Assembly (NCBI GenBank): GCA_036654655.1
Contig: JAVVRP010000001.1
Coordinates: 1-64,000 of the forward strand
DNA length: 64,000 nucleotides
Source: JAVVRP01 sp036654655
Lineage (GTDB): Bacteria > Bacillota > Clostridia > Christensenellales > UBA1242
Direction of reading: 5' to 3'
The translations under genes were made by a program, and so were the position numbers. Positions 25,800 through 34,269 of this stretch are shown here, piece by piece; position 1 is the first letter of the stretch, and each line of letters starts with the position of its first letter. The notes under the pieces are model-generated. The model saw only the letters and a list, made by a program, of their open reading frames with translations, was not told the origin of the DNA and did no database searches.

Positions 25800-25887
25800 G
25801 GAGAGGTGTCAGAGTGGTCTAACGTGCCATCTTGGAAAGGTGGTGTTGTGAAAGCAACCGCAGGTTCAAATCCTGTCCTCTCCGCCA
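25800..25887 (+). tRNA. tRNA-Ser (anticodon GGA)
   Basis: The acceptor GGAGAGG pairs with CCTCTCC, the anticodon loop TTGGAAA gives GGA, and a long variable arm (GTTGTGAAAGCAAC) is present as expected for Ser. The discriminator is G, and CCA is encoded. Confidence 0.97.
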
Positions 25888-25893
25888 ATGATG

Positions 25894-25941
25894 ATGCCGT
25901 TAAAGTCATTTTAAAAAACACTTTAACGGCATTATTTTTAT
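25894..25941 (+). terminator. Terminator after tRNA-Ser(GGA)
   Basis: ATGCCGTTAAAGT pairs with ACTTTAACGGCAT around a 13-base loop, followed by a T-rich tail. Confidence 0.9.
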
Positions 25942-25999
25942 TTAAAAACACATAAAAAATAAATTTGTTTTTTTAATTTGTAAGTGATAATATATATAA

Positions 26000-26704
26000 A
26001 TGAATAAAAAAGAATTAAAATTACAAGTTGTTTTGGGCACTTTGCTTAAAACAAATAATTGGATAGTGGGTGATAGCGAATGTGCAGTTTTAATTGATTG
26101 TTCGGCACCATTGTTAAAAATTAGTGAAATTATAGGAACTCGCAAACTTTTAGGAGTTATTTTAACGCATGGGCATTGGGACCATTTTCAATCAATAAAT
26201 GAAATTGTTAATCATTATGATTGCAAAGTGTTTTTACATCAAAATGCTTATCAAAAATTAATGTTTATGTCGCGTGGTTATGCAATTAAGCACATTGACA
26301 TCAAATTAAATTCACAAAGTTTTGTATTTGTAAAAAATGGCGATACAATAACTTTTGATAATTTAATATTTAATGTTTTTGAAACGTTTGGGCACACCGA
26401 TTGTAGCATAAGTTTGCAAATGCGTGAAAATTTAAAAGTTAAAACAAATTTGCCACTTAAAATTGATGTAAATGAAATATACAAAAAAGGCGCATTAATT
26501 GGTGGCAGTGTGTTATTTACGGGGGACACGTTATTTGATTGTTCATATGGAAGGGTGGATTTGCCAACAGGCAATGCGGAAAGCATGAAAAAAAGTTTAA
26601 ATTTTTTGCTATCAAATTTTGATGATAAAACTTATGTGTTATCTGGGCATGGCAATATTACAACAATTAAAGATTGTAAAAAATATTTTAATGTTAACAT
26701 TTAA
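26000..26704 (+). CDS. Metallo-beta-lactamase fold hydrolase (glyoxalase II-like)
   Basis: The MBL metal-binding motif THGHWDHF (residues about 54-61, HxHxDH type) is followed by further ligands in FGHTDCSI (about residue 130), FTGDTLF (about residue 174) and the C-terminal SGHGNITTI. The 234-residue single domain resembles small glyoxalase II-like hydrolases of Bacillota. It is cytoplasmic, and the substrate cannot be told. A TTGTTT-N17-TAATAT promoter (25965-25993) ends six bases before the ATG and there is no ribosome binding site, so this gene too is probably leaderless. Confidence 0.88.
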   Translation: MNKKELKLQVVLGTLLKTNNWIVGDSECAVLIDCSAPLLKISEIIGTRKLLGVILTHGHWDHFQSINEIVNHYDCKVFLHQNAYQKLMFMSRGYAIKHIDIKLNSQSFVFVKNGDTITFDNLIFNVFETFGHTDCSISLQMRENLKVKTNLPLKIDVNEIYKKGALIGGSVLFTGDTLFDCSYGRVDLPTGNAESMKKSLNFLLSNFDDKTYVLSGHGNITTIKDCKKYFNVNI

Positions 26705-26724
26705 AGCCGTTAAAAAGAAATTAA

Positions 26725-26753
26725 TTGACAACATAATAAAGGTTTGTTACACT
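26725..26753 (+). promoter_or_regulatory. tRNA-Ser(CGA) promoter
   Basis: TTGACA, 17 bases, TACACT, 13 bases before the tRNA. Confidence 0.7.
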
Positions 26754-26766
26754 AAACAAAAAGCAT

Positions 26767-26854
26767 GGAAAGGTGTCAGAGCGGTTGAATGTGCCAGTCT
26801 CGAAAATTGGTGTTGTGAAAGCAACCGAGGGTTCAAATCCCTCCCTTTCCGCCA
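26767..26854 (+). tRNA. tRNA-Ser (anticodon CGA)
   Basis: The acceptor GGAAAGG pairs with CCTTTCC, the anticodon loop TCTCGAAAA gives CGA, the long variable arm is the same as in the GGA isoacceptor, the discriminator is G, and CCA is encoded. No terminator follows before the next gene 15 bases on. Confidence 0.96.
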
Positions 26855-26869
26855 ATAAATGGAGTTGTT

Positions 26870-27454
26870 ATGTTTAATGGGATAAAAAGAATTAAAAGTA
26901 TGAACAAACAAATTGGTGATGTTCATGAAGAATATGATGAAAATGGAATGTTAATTGTTAAACTTAATTTAAGAGATGAAGATAATTTTTTGTCACCATT
27001 TTCTTATGGAAGTATTCCAATTTTGGATTCTAATATAGAACAATACTTAAACAGTTGCGTTCGTCCCGCAAAATGTAAACAAAATATTCACCTTAAAATT
27101 TACAGTTATACTATTGATGAAAGCGAAAAAAAAATATATGAGCAGGCAATAAGAAATACTTTTAAGCAAAGTTATGTCAGCGAAAAACAACATATGCAAA
27201 AAAGTTTGATTGCATCGTTAATAATGCTGTTTGTAAGTTTAAGTTTTTTATCATTAATGTTTTTGTTTGATTATTTTAAACTAAATTCAATTTTTATAGA
27301 ACTTATTGACATAATAGCATGGGTTTTTATGTGGGAGGCGGTTGATATTTTTTTCTTTAAACGGCATGTAATAAATTGGTCACAACAAAAAAACATTGGT
27401 TTTTACAATGCAAAAATCTCTTTTTTATCGGCTCAAACAAAGGAGATTAAATAA
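26870..27454 (+). CDS. Conserved membrane protein of unknown function
   Basis: The 194-residue protein has a cytosolic N-terminal domain (residues 1-110) and two membrane helices (about 112-134 and 140-163). The second contains AWVFMWEAVDIFFF, a segment I recall from a widespread family of unknown function in Bacillota. It follows tRNA-Ser by 15 bases and could be read through from it. GGAG precedes the ATG. The stop is directly followed by the ATG of the P-loop gene. Confidence 0.7.
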   Translation: MFNGIKRIKSMNKQIGDVHEEYDENGMLIVKLNLRDEDNFLSPFSYGSIPILDSNIEQYLNSCVRPAKCKQNIHLKIYSYTIDESEKKIYEQAIRNTFKQSYVSEKQHMQKSLIASLIMLFVSLSFLSLMFLFDYFKLNSIFIELIDIIAWVFMWEAVDIFFFKRHVINWSQQKNIGFYNAKISFLSAQTKEIK

Positions 27455-27868
27455 ATGAAAAAAATTGTAATAGGTTTGGTTGGCAGTGGAAAAACAACTC
27501 TTTACAGAAAATTAAATGAAAGCGGGCAATGTTATGCAGTTGAAATGGAATTTCCGCCAAGTTTTAGAAATAATTTTGAAAGCGAAAAAGAAAAGATATT
27601 TAAAATATTTTTAAGTTGTAAAGGCGTTGATTGCATAATTTCTCATCCTATGTACTTGCCAAAAAATTTTGAAAAGTTTTTAAAAAAAGATGTTGTAATT
27701 GAGTTTTTGGATATTGATTTGCAAGAAAGAAAAAGTAGAATTAAAAAAAGAAGTATGCAAACTTTTAATGGTGAAAACAACTGCATTATTTTTGATGAAA
27801 GTTTTTTAAGTCAAGAAGAAGAACTTTTAAAAAAAATAAAACAACAAGTATTAAAAAATGGAAGATGA
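27455..27868 (+). CDS. Small P-loop NTPase/kinase-like protein
   Basis: The 137-residue protein opens with a Walker A motif, GLVGSGKTT (residues 7-15), on a strand-loop-helix as in nucleoside- or shikimate-kinase-like folds. IISHPMYLP and VVIEFLDIDLQERKSRIKKR could be the Walker B and lid regions. The substrate is unknown; it is short, so perhaps an AAA-like kinase relative. It starts directly at the stop of the preceding membrane protein gene, forming a two-gene unit that ends in a hairpin terminator. Confidence 0.7.
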   Translation: MKKIVIGLVGSGKTTLYRKLNESGQCYAVEMEFPPSFRNNFESEKEKIFKIFLSCKGVDCIISHPMYLPKNFEKFLKKDVVIEFLDIDLQERKSRIKKRSMQTFNGENNCIIFDESFLSQEEELLKKIKQQVLKNGR

Positions 27869-27889
27869 TTTAACATTCTTCCATTTTTA
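27855..27889 (+). terminator. Terminator overlapping the end of the P-loop gene
   Basis: AAAATGGAAGA pairs with TCTTCCATTTT, followed by a T-rich tail. The left arm codes for the last residues of the P-loop protein. Confidence 0.85.
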
Positions 27890-27962
27890 ATAATTTTTCA
27901 AACTTCCAGTTCGATAATATTTCAGTTTGAACAAATTAATCAATTAATAATTTTGTTTAAAT

Positions 27963-28973
27963 TTATCTTGCAATTGGTTCATTAAAACCATCTTCATATG
28001 TGTAAATAAATTTTGTTGCATCGTCTTCTTTAACTTTAACTGTAAAAAAGCCTTTTTCAACTTCGTCAACAGAATATGTTACTTTGTAACCTCCTGTTGC
28101 ATCTTGTTTAACAAGATATTCAACTCCATCTGCAACGTGTTGTGCATTTTTAAATTGAATTTCAAGTTCTGGCTTTTCATTTTCTTCACTTTCCCAAGAA
28201 ACTTCTGTTTCACTAATTACATTTTCACCATCTTTAATTTCATAACCAAATTCAATTTCATTAAGTTCAACTGATTGTTTAACAGTAATTGATTTTGTTC
28301 CTTTTGTTGTAACAAATTCAACTTCTGCTTCTGTTTCATTTCCTTCGGTAGTAACAGTACGTTCTCCTGTGATAACAAGTTCTTCTGGTGTTGTTGCTTT
28401 TGGATCACCAACAACCATCCAGCCATTAAGAGATGTTGAAACTTCAAGTTCTTCATCTTCTGCCTTAACAACAATATCATCAGATGGGTCAGTTGCATCA
28501 GTACCTTTTGCTACTTCGTTGTAATAAATTGTATATTTAACATTACCTTTGCTTGTTGCAAGTGTGCTAGAAAGTTTTATGTTATATGCACCATATTTTT
28601 CGCCATCAACTTCAACTGTTGGCTTTGCACTTTCTGGCTTAACACTATTGGCTTTTAAATAACCTTCAAACATACCAATATAGGTGTTTACTTTTTCAAT
28701 GTCATTTTTAATTAATTCTGGGCGAGCAGTGCCAGCATATGGGGACGCAGAAAATAAATTATTTTTGTTTAACCCATTTTCATTAGATTGTGAAAGCCCA
28801 GTGCCTCCACCTGAGGTTAAGTATTGCCCACTTGTAAACGCAGAAAATGCGTAAACACTTTTTGCACTTGCAGATGCTTTTGCGGGTGCTCCACAGCAAC
28901 CAACAAGAATGCCTGCTATTGTTGGCACAAATAATGCAAGCGCTAACACAAACGGAACTGTTCTTTTTTTCAT
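27963..28973 (-). CDS. Exported protein (lipoprotein) next to the sigma/anti-sigma pair
   Basis: The 336-residue protein has an N-terminal signal sequence with a possible lipobox LVGC (Cys at about residue 26, followed by a second Cys). A low-complexity Ser/Gly/Ala region follows to about residue 85, then a beta-rich, acidic part (about 105-330). It has no named domain that I recognise. Compared with other genes here the composition is rich in Glu, Thr and Val. Downstream of the RsgI-like gene by 104 bp on the same strand, it may be the effector or target of that sigma factor. Confidence 0.7.
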   Translation of the reverse strand: MKKRTVPFVLALALFVPTIAGILVGCCGAPAKASASAKSVYAFSAFTSGQYLTSGGGTGLSQSNENGLNKNNLFSASPYAGTARPELIKNDIEKVNTYIGMFEGYLKANSVKPESAKPTVEVDGEKYGAYNIKLSSTLATSKGNVKYTIYYNEVAKGTDATDPSDDIVVKAEDEELEVSTSLNGWMVVGDPKATTPEELVITGERTVTTEGNETEAEVEFVTTKGTKSITVKQSVELNEIEFGYEIKDGENVISETEVSWESEENEKPELEIQFKNAQHVADGVEYLVKQDATGGYKVTYSVDEVEKGFFTVKVKEDDATKFIYTYEDGFNEPIAR

Positions 28974-29077
28974 TTTTTCTCCTTTAATTTTTTTTATCGA
29001 ACTACATTATATACAATAGCACATAAAAAATTTCTAACAAAACAAAAAAAATGTTTATTTTTATAATTTTTTGTAAA

Positions 29078-30061
29078 TTAATCGTTTTTTCCATTAATTA
29101 ATTCTTTTGCAACTTCAATTAAATCTTGCAAAACATCTAAATATTCGTCCTCATCCCCACCTGTATTTAAATCTTTTAAAATTTCGGCAAGGTCAGTTGC
29201 TTTTTCTTTAAGTTCATTGCATAGTTCTTCAACAAGTTCAAAAATATTTTCATCATTATCAATATTATCAAAATCATAATCTAACAAATCAAAATTGTTT
29301 CTTGCACCAAACACTTTTATTTTTTCAATATTATATTTTATTGCTTCATCAGTAGCAGTTGCCCAATCAAAATTTAAAAGTTCTTGCGAAAACAAATTAT
29401 ATGTTTTTATTTTAGAGTCCAAACAAGTTAAAAGTTTGGCAAAAAATTCATTATTTAGTGTTAATTCAAAATTGTCCAAAGTGGATTTAGAATAAGATTG
29501 CAACCACAAGTTAATTTGATTTATATCAATTTGAGAAACAACAACATTTTTTAGACCTATTTGAGTTGAATAATTATCTACAAAGTTAATAATTTCATTT
29601 GATTTTTGTTGTAAAACGTTGTTTTTGCCGTCATCAACAAAAATATTAATTTGTTTGCCCGATGTTAAATAGCCATAGGTTTCTGCAAGATAAATTATTT
29701 TTTCCGTGGCATTTTTTATTGATAGTCCAAGCAAATTTTCTTTAAACAAAAGTTTAACACCATCTTCATTTAAAGCAATTTGTTCTGTTACAATTCCATT
29801 TTTGTCTGTAATAATTTCAACACGAGGATTAATTGAAAGCGTGATATGAAATTCGTTGTTAATATTGGTTTTTATAACGGATGGCACAAAAACACAAGTA
29901 AAAATTAAACATAAACTAATAATCATAACAAAAACGGGTTTCCAAATTTGCTTTTTTGATTTTATTGAACTGTTAAATAGTTGGGCTTTTATTTTGTTTT
30001 TTATGTCTGGAATTTCGTACATCAGTTCTTCATTAAGTTTTTTTATTGCTTTATTTTTCAT
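29078..30061 (-). CDS. RsgI-like membrane anti-sigma factor
   Basis: The 327-residue protein has a cytosolic N-terminus (residues 1-40), one membrane helix (about residues 42-65) and an extracytoplasmic region that begins with the pattern typical of RsgI-type anti-sigma factors: ITLSINPRVEIITDKNGIV followed by LNEDG. The rest is helical and acidic, without a carbohydrate-binding module. It overlaps the ECF sigma gene, as expected for a cognate pair. Two adjacent ATGs (30064 and 30061) are possible; the second has the better spacing to AGGAGG. It should hold the sigma factor at the membrane until a signal arrives. Confidence 0.8.
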   Translation of the reverse strand: MKNKAIKKLNEELMYEIPDIKNKIKAQLFNSSIKSKKQIWKPVFVMIISLCLIFTCVFVPSVIKTNINNEFHITLSINPRVEIITDKNGIVTEQIALNEDGVKLLFKENLLGLSIKNATEKIIYLAETYGYLTSGKQINIFVDDGKNNVLQQKSNEIINFVDNYSTQIGLKNVVVSQIDINQINLWLQSYSKSTLDNFELTLNNEFFAKLLTCLDSKIKTYNLFSQELLNFDWATATDEAIKYNIEKIKVFGARNNFDLLDYDFDNIDNDENIFELVEELCNELKEKATDLAEILKDLNTGGDEDEYLDVLQDLIEVAKELINGKND

Positions 30062-30572
30062 CATACACCTCCTTATATAAATTTTTTATTTGCTTTAAAC
30101 AATTGTTATATTGCCAATTAATTGTTGAAATAGGTTTATTTAACATTTTTGCAACTTCAACTCGTTTATATCCATAAACAATGCAAAGTTCAATAATTTT
30201 CCAATCATCAGGCTTTAATTTGTTTTGGCAAAGGTTAAGCAGGGGCGTGCCATTTTGCGGAAGACTTTGAAATATATTTTCATAATCAGAAACATTCACG
30301 GAAGGTTTTTGGCTTTTAATTTTGTTAATAGCAGTGTTATGCGCAATTGTTAATAGATAAGAGTATGGATTTGATGTTAAATCTATTTTATGTAAATTTC
30401 GTAGAAATAACAAATAAGTATCTTGCATAACGTCTTCAATAAGCGAGCGGTCAAAGCATATTTTTTTGATGGTATAAAAAACACCTACTTTGGTTAAATC
30501 GTAAAATTCTTCAAAGTGTTTGTATGTATCTTGTTTAAGTTTTAATATGCAACTTTCAATAGAAGCGCTCAA
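30051..30572 (-). CDS. ECF-type RNA polymerase sigma factor
   Basis: The 173-residue protein has region 2 (residues about 20-85: the stretch DRSLIEDVMQDTYLLFLRNL and PYSYLLTIAHNTAINKIKS) and region 4 (about 115-165: LCIVYGYKRVEVAKMLNKPISTINWQYNNCLKQI). That is the two-domain ECF layout. The start is a TTG with AGGAG six bases upstream. Its stop overlaps the anti-sigma gene. RsgI-like domains usually pair with SigI, but this factor looks like a normal ECF, which makes the pair notable. Confidence 0.88.
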   Translation of the reverse strand: MSASIESCILKLKQDTYKHFEEFYDLTKVGVFYTIKKICFDRSLIEDVMQDTYLLFLRNLHKIDLTSNPYSYLLTIAHNTAINKIKSQKPSVNVSDYENIFQSLPQNGTPLLNLCQNKLKPDDWKIIELCIVYGYKRVEVAKMLNKPISTINWQYNNCLKQIKNLYKEVYDEK

Positions 30573-30783
30573 TTTTGTCTCCTTATATATACAAATATAA
30601 ATGCTATAATTCCAATTAATCTAATTATTTTCATAATAACAAATACAAATGCAAAATGCAAATATAAAAAAACATAAAACTTGTTAAAATCGTTTTGAAA
30701 AATTTAAAATATCTGCTAATATGAATAAAGACAAAATAAAATAACATAATATTTTAGTCAAATATTCAATATTAAGGAGAAAT

Positions 30784-31413
30784 ATGAAAAGAGTAAAAAT
30801 TTTAACAACAATTGCTGCCTTGGCGTTAGGAACATTTGCAATGGTGTTTGGGGTGCTTTCTGCACGAACACTTAATTTTTCTGTTGGAGCAAATCTTTCT
30901 TTCGATCTTCAAAGAGTTCAAGTTACAATAAATGGTGGATTAACAGGAGCCAAAAAAAATGCCACTAATGAAAATTTTGCTATTGCTGACACAACGGCAG
31001 CATTAGGAACAGTTGACGCAAATGGGAATATAACAAAATTAATATACGAATATAATCCAACGGGAGCCCCAGATGCAATTGGAGAATGGGCAATTGGCCC
31101 AATCTTTTTTAACAATAAGTTAAAAACAGATATTGTTTTCAGTGTAAAAGTAATAAATTACACACCTAACAAAAAAATTAAAGTTTCAATTCAAGAAATG
31201 AATTCAACATATACAGCGGTTGCAGACGCACTTGGAACAATTGCAACACATAAAGCAGTTGATGCCACAGCACTTGCGGCAACATCAGGCGTAACAATAA
31301 CTCCATCAGCAGAAGTTGTTGCAACAATGACATACACTTTAAAAGATATTAACATGGCAACAGCCACTGCAACAAATTTGTATTTAAAAGTAACGCTAGA
31401 AGAAACAGTTTAA
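30784..31413 (+). CDS. Secreted beta-rich protein (TasA/camelysin-like by topology)
   Basis: The 209-residue protein has a signal peptide (basic MKRVKI, hydrophobic core, cleavage near LSA at about residue 26) and a mature Thr/Ala/Asn-rich beta domain. Size, signal and the mature start (ARTLNFSVGANLSFDL) recall SipW-type TasA or camelysin proteins, but I see no conclusive motif. It is divergent from the sigma factor gene and followed by its own terminator. AAGGAG lies before the ATG. The 210-bp divergent region holds both promoters. Confidence 0.6.
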   Translation: MKRVKILTTIAALALGTFAMVFGVLSARTLNFSVGANLSFDLQRVQVTINGGLTGAKKNATNENFAIADTTAALGTVDANGNITKLIYEYNPTGAPDAIGEWAIGPIFFNNKLKTDIVFSVKVINYTPNKKIKVSIQEMNSTYTAVADALGTIATHKAVDATALAATSGVTITPSAEVVATMTYTLKDINMATATATNLYLKVTLEETV

Positions 31414-31429
31414 AAATTAATCAAAGTAA

Positions 31430-31462
31430 AAAGTAAGCCTTTAAACGGCTTATTTTTTTGTT
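31430..31462 (+). terminator. Terminator after the secreted protein gene
   Basis: TAAGCC and GGCTTA surround a seven-base loop and are followed by seven T residues. Confidence 0.85.
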
Positions 31463-31521
31463 TAAAATTTACAAGTGTGCAATTTAGCATAATATTTTAA
31501 ATTTGTGCACACAATAAATTT

Positions 31522-32118
31522 GTGAATAACAAAATAAAAAAATCTGTTAAAGACCATAAAAATAATGATTGCAAGCAACTTGCAAAAGTTGTTTCAATAA
31601 GTATGGTTTGTTTAACGGCTTTTTTTGTGTTTGCGTGGATGCTTCAAATTGTTTTGTATCCAATTAAATTTAAAACAGAAATAATTACAAATTGCAAAAT
31701 ATTTAATGTTTCACCTGCACTTGTTGCAAGCGTTATTAACGCCGAAAGCAGATATAACACTAATGCAATTTCAAACAAGGGTGCCATGGGGCTTATGCAA
31801 ATTTTGCCGTCAACAGCAACATGGATTGCCACACAAATTGGGCAAAAAAATTTTAAGCCAGCAGATTTGTTAATTTCGGAAACAAACATAAAAATGGGAT
31901 GTTTTTATTTAAATTATCTTTCCCAAAAATTTTTTAACTTAACAACAATTCTTTCTGCTTATAACGCAGGCGAGGGAGTTGTGTTTTCTTGGCTGAGTTC
32001 AAAAAAACTTTCTGCCGATGGAAAACTGTTAAATGAAATTCCTTATAAGCAAACAGAAATGTACGTTAAAAAAATTGACAGCAACATGAAATTTTATTTA
32101 AAAGTATATAAGTGGTAA
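31522..32118 (+). CDS. Lytic murein transglycosylase (SLT domain)
   Basis: The 198-residue protein has one N-terminal membrane anchor (about residues 25-50) and a C-terminal Slt70-like goose-lysozyme domain. The catalytic Glu lies in NAESRYNTNAIS (about residue 74). GAMGLMQILPSTA and LSAYNAGEG complete the family signature. It cuts the glycan strand outside the membrane without hydrolysis. The start is a GTG without clear ribosome binding site; the next in-frame ATGs would lose the anchor. Confidence 0.88.
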   Translation: MNNKIKKSVKDHKNNDCKQLAKVVSISMVCLTAFFVFAWMLQIVLYPIKFKTEIITNCKIFNVSPALVASVINAESRYNTNAISNKGAMGLMQILPSTATWIATQIGQKNFKPADLLISETNIKMGCFYLNYLSQKFFNLTTILSAYNAGEGVVFSWLSSKKLSADGKLLNEIPYKQTEMYVKKIDSNMKFYLKVYKW

Positions 32119-32301
32119 AATAATTAAATGCTAAAAATATTTTATTTTTTTTAAAAACAGAAAAACATTTCACAAAAACAAAAAAAAATGATAAACTTAA
32201 ATGTAAGTTATTTAATTTGCCTTGTGTTATCAAAATTTTTGTTGTATAACATAAATCGGCAATTTAAAGATGTTTAATTTAAATTAACAAAAGAGGTAAA
32301 T

Positions 32302-34269
32302 GTGGCAGCAGCAAAATATGAATCAAAAGACATAATAGTTTTAGAAGGTCTTGATGCAGTTAGATTAAGGCCGGGCATGTATATTGGAACAACAGGGCCA
32401 AAAGGTTTGCATCATCTTTTGTGGGAAATTGTGGACAACGCAATAGATGAGGTTACAAATGGTTTTGGAAACAAAATATATATTTCCTTAAATCACGATG
32501 GAAGCGCAACTGTTGAGGATAATGGCAGAGGAATTCCTGTTGATTTGCACCCAACCCTAAAAAAATCGGGAGTGGAAGTTGTTTTTACAAAACTTCATGC
32601 AGGCGGAAAATTTAATAATGATAGTTATGGTTATTCTGGTGGATTGCATGGTGTTGGAGCATCTGTTACAAATGCATTGTCAACTTGGCTTGTAGTTTCT
32701 GTTTGCAAAAATGGTAAAAAATATCAAATGAAATTTGCAAGCGTGGAAGATCCATTAAACAAAGATAAAATTAAAAGTGGAGTGCCTCAAACAGAACTTG
32801 AAATAATTGGAAGCGCCCACTCAACTGGCACAACGGTAATGTTTTTGCCGGACATAAGAGTTTTTGGTGATGTAACTTTTGATTATGACACAATTTTAAA
32901 GCGTTGTAGGGAACTTGCCTTTTTAAACAAAGGTGTAACAATTGAAGTTAATGACAAACGTGAAAATAAAAACATTGTTTTTTGTTATGAAAATGGTTTA
33001 AACGATTTTATTAACTATATAAACGATGGCAAAACAATTTTAAACAAAAATCCAATTTATGTTACAGGGCAAAGTGCTGTTCTTAAACTAGAAGGTGCCA
33101 TTCAGTACACAGATTCTTACACTGAAAACACATTTTCATTTGTAAACAACATTCCAACAACTGAGGGAGGCACTCACGAAACTGGTTTCAAAATTGCAAT
33201 AACAAAAGCACTTAATGATTTTGCCCGTTCAAAAGGCTGGCTTAAAGAAAAAGATATTAATTTAATTGGTGAAGATTTTAGAGAAGGCATTACAATTTTA
33301 ATGTCTATTAAAATGCACAATGTTCAATTTGAGGGGCAAACAAAAACAAAACTTGGCAATCCAGAGGCAAAAACAGAAGTAGAAAACATTGCCTTAAAAG
33401 AAATAACCAAATTTTTGGAAATTAAAGATAATGAAAAGATTGCAGAAGTAATAATAAACAAAGCAAAAGGCGCTGCAAAATCACGAGAAGCGGCAAAAAA
33501 AGCAAAGGAAATATCACGAGCAAAAAACAGCGTGGACAACTATAATTTAGTTGGCAAACTTTCTTCTTGCAGTTCCCGAAAACCAGAAATATCTGAACTT
33601 TTTATTGTTGAAGGAAACAGCGCAGGTGGCAGTGCAAAGCAAGGCAGAGATAGGGCGTTTCAAGCAATATTGCCCCTTAAAGGAAAACCGTTAAACGCGG
33701 AGAAAAAACGATTGGATCAGGTTCTTGCAAATGAGGAAATAAGAACAATAATTAGCGCATTAGAAACAAGAATAGGCGAGGATTTTGATTTAACAAATTT
33801 ACGCTACAACAAAGTAATTATACTTTCGGATGCAGATCAGGATGGTGCTCACATTCGTGCAATTTTGCTTACATTCTTTTTTAGATACATGCGTGGGCTT
33901 ATTTCAGAGGGGCATGTATTTATTGGTATGCCTCCTCTTTACAAAGTAGAAAAAAAGGGAATAGTTGAATATGCCTATTCCGATGTTGAATTACCTGAAA
34001 CAATAGAAAAAGTTGGCAAAGGATACACAATTCAAAGATATAAAGGGCTTGGTGAAATGGATCCAAAGCAACTTTGGGACACAACCATGAATCCAGAACA
34101 TAGACTGCTTGTTCAAGTTTCCATAGAAGATGCCACCGAAGCAGAAAAAATGGTGACCACGTGGATGGGCGACAATATTGATGCACGAAAACAATATATT
34201 AGTGAAAACTGCAACTTTACAAGAGAAGATAAATTTGCAAAGGAATACGGAATAGGAGAAAAAAATTGA
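32302..34269 (+). CDS. parE: Type IIA topoisomerase subunit B (ParE/GyrB)
   Basis: The ATPase subunit of a gyrase or topoisomerase IV. GHKL domain: EIVDNAIDE (ATP-Mg Asn), DNGRGIPVD, and GYSGGLHGVGASVTNALS (ATP lid). TOPRIM domain: FIVEGNSAGGSAKQGRDR, then ILSDADQDGAHIRAILLTFFFR. The C-terminal RYKGLGEMDPKQLW completes a 655-residue protein. The ANEEIRTIISA and SDADQDGAHIR segments look more ParE-like, and there is no recF or dnaN nearby, so I lean to topoisomerase IV; gyrase cannot be excluded. The start is a GTG after AGAGG. Confidence 0.9.
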   Translation: MAAAKYESKDIIVLEGLDAVRLRPGMYIGTTGPKGLHHLLWEIVDNAIDEVTNGFGNKIYISLNHDGSATVEDNGRGIPVDLHPTLKKSGVEVVFTKLHAGGKFNNDSYGYSGGLHGVGASVTNALSTWLVVSVCKNGKKYQMKFASVEDPLNKDKIKSGVPQTELEIIGSAHSTGTTVMFLPDIRVFGDVTFDYDTILKRCRELAFLNKGVTIEVNDKRENKNIVFCYENGLNDFINYINDGKTILNKNPIYVTGQSAVLKLEGAIQYTDSYTENTFSFVNNIPTTEGGTHETGFKIAITKALNDFARSKGWLKEKDINLIGEDFREGITILMSIKMHNVQFEGQTKTKLGNPEAKTEVENIALKEITKFLEIKDNEKIAEVIINKAKGAAKSREAAKKAKEISRAKNSVDNYNLVGKLSSCSSRKPEISELFIVEGNSAGGSAKQGRDRAFQAILPLKGKPLNAEKKRLDQVLANEEIRTIISALETRIGEDFDLTNLRYNKVIILSDADQDGAHIRAILLTFFFRYMRGLISEGHVFIGMPPLYKVEKKGIVEYAYSDVELPETIEKVGKGYTIQRYKGLGEMDPKQLWDTTMNPEHRLLVQVSIEDATEAEKMVTTWMGDNIDARKQYISENCNFTREDKFAKEYGIGEKN

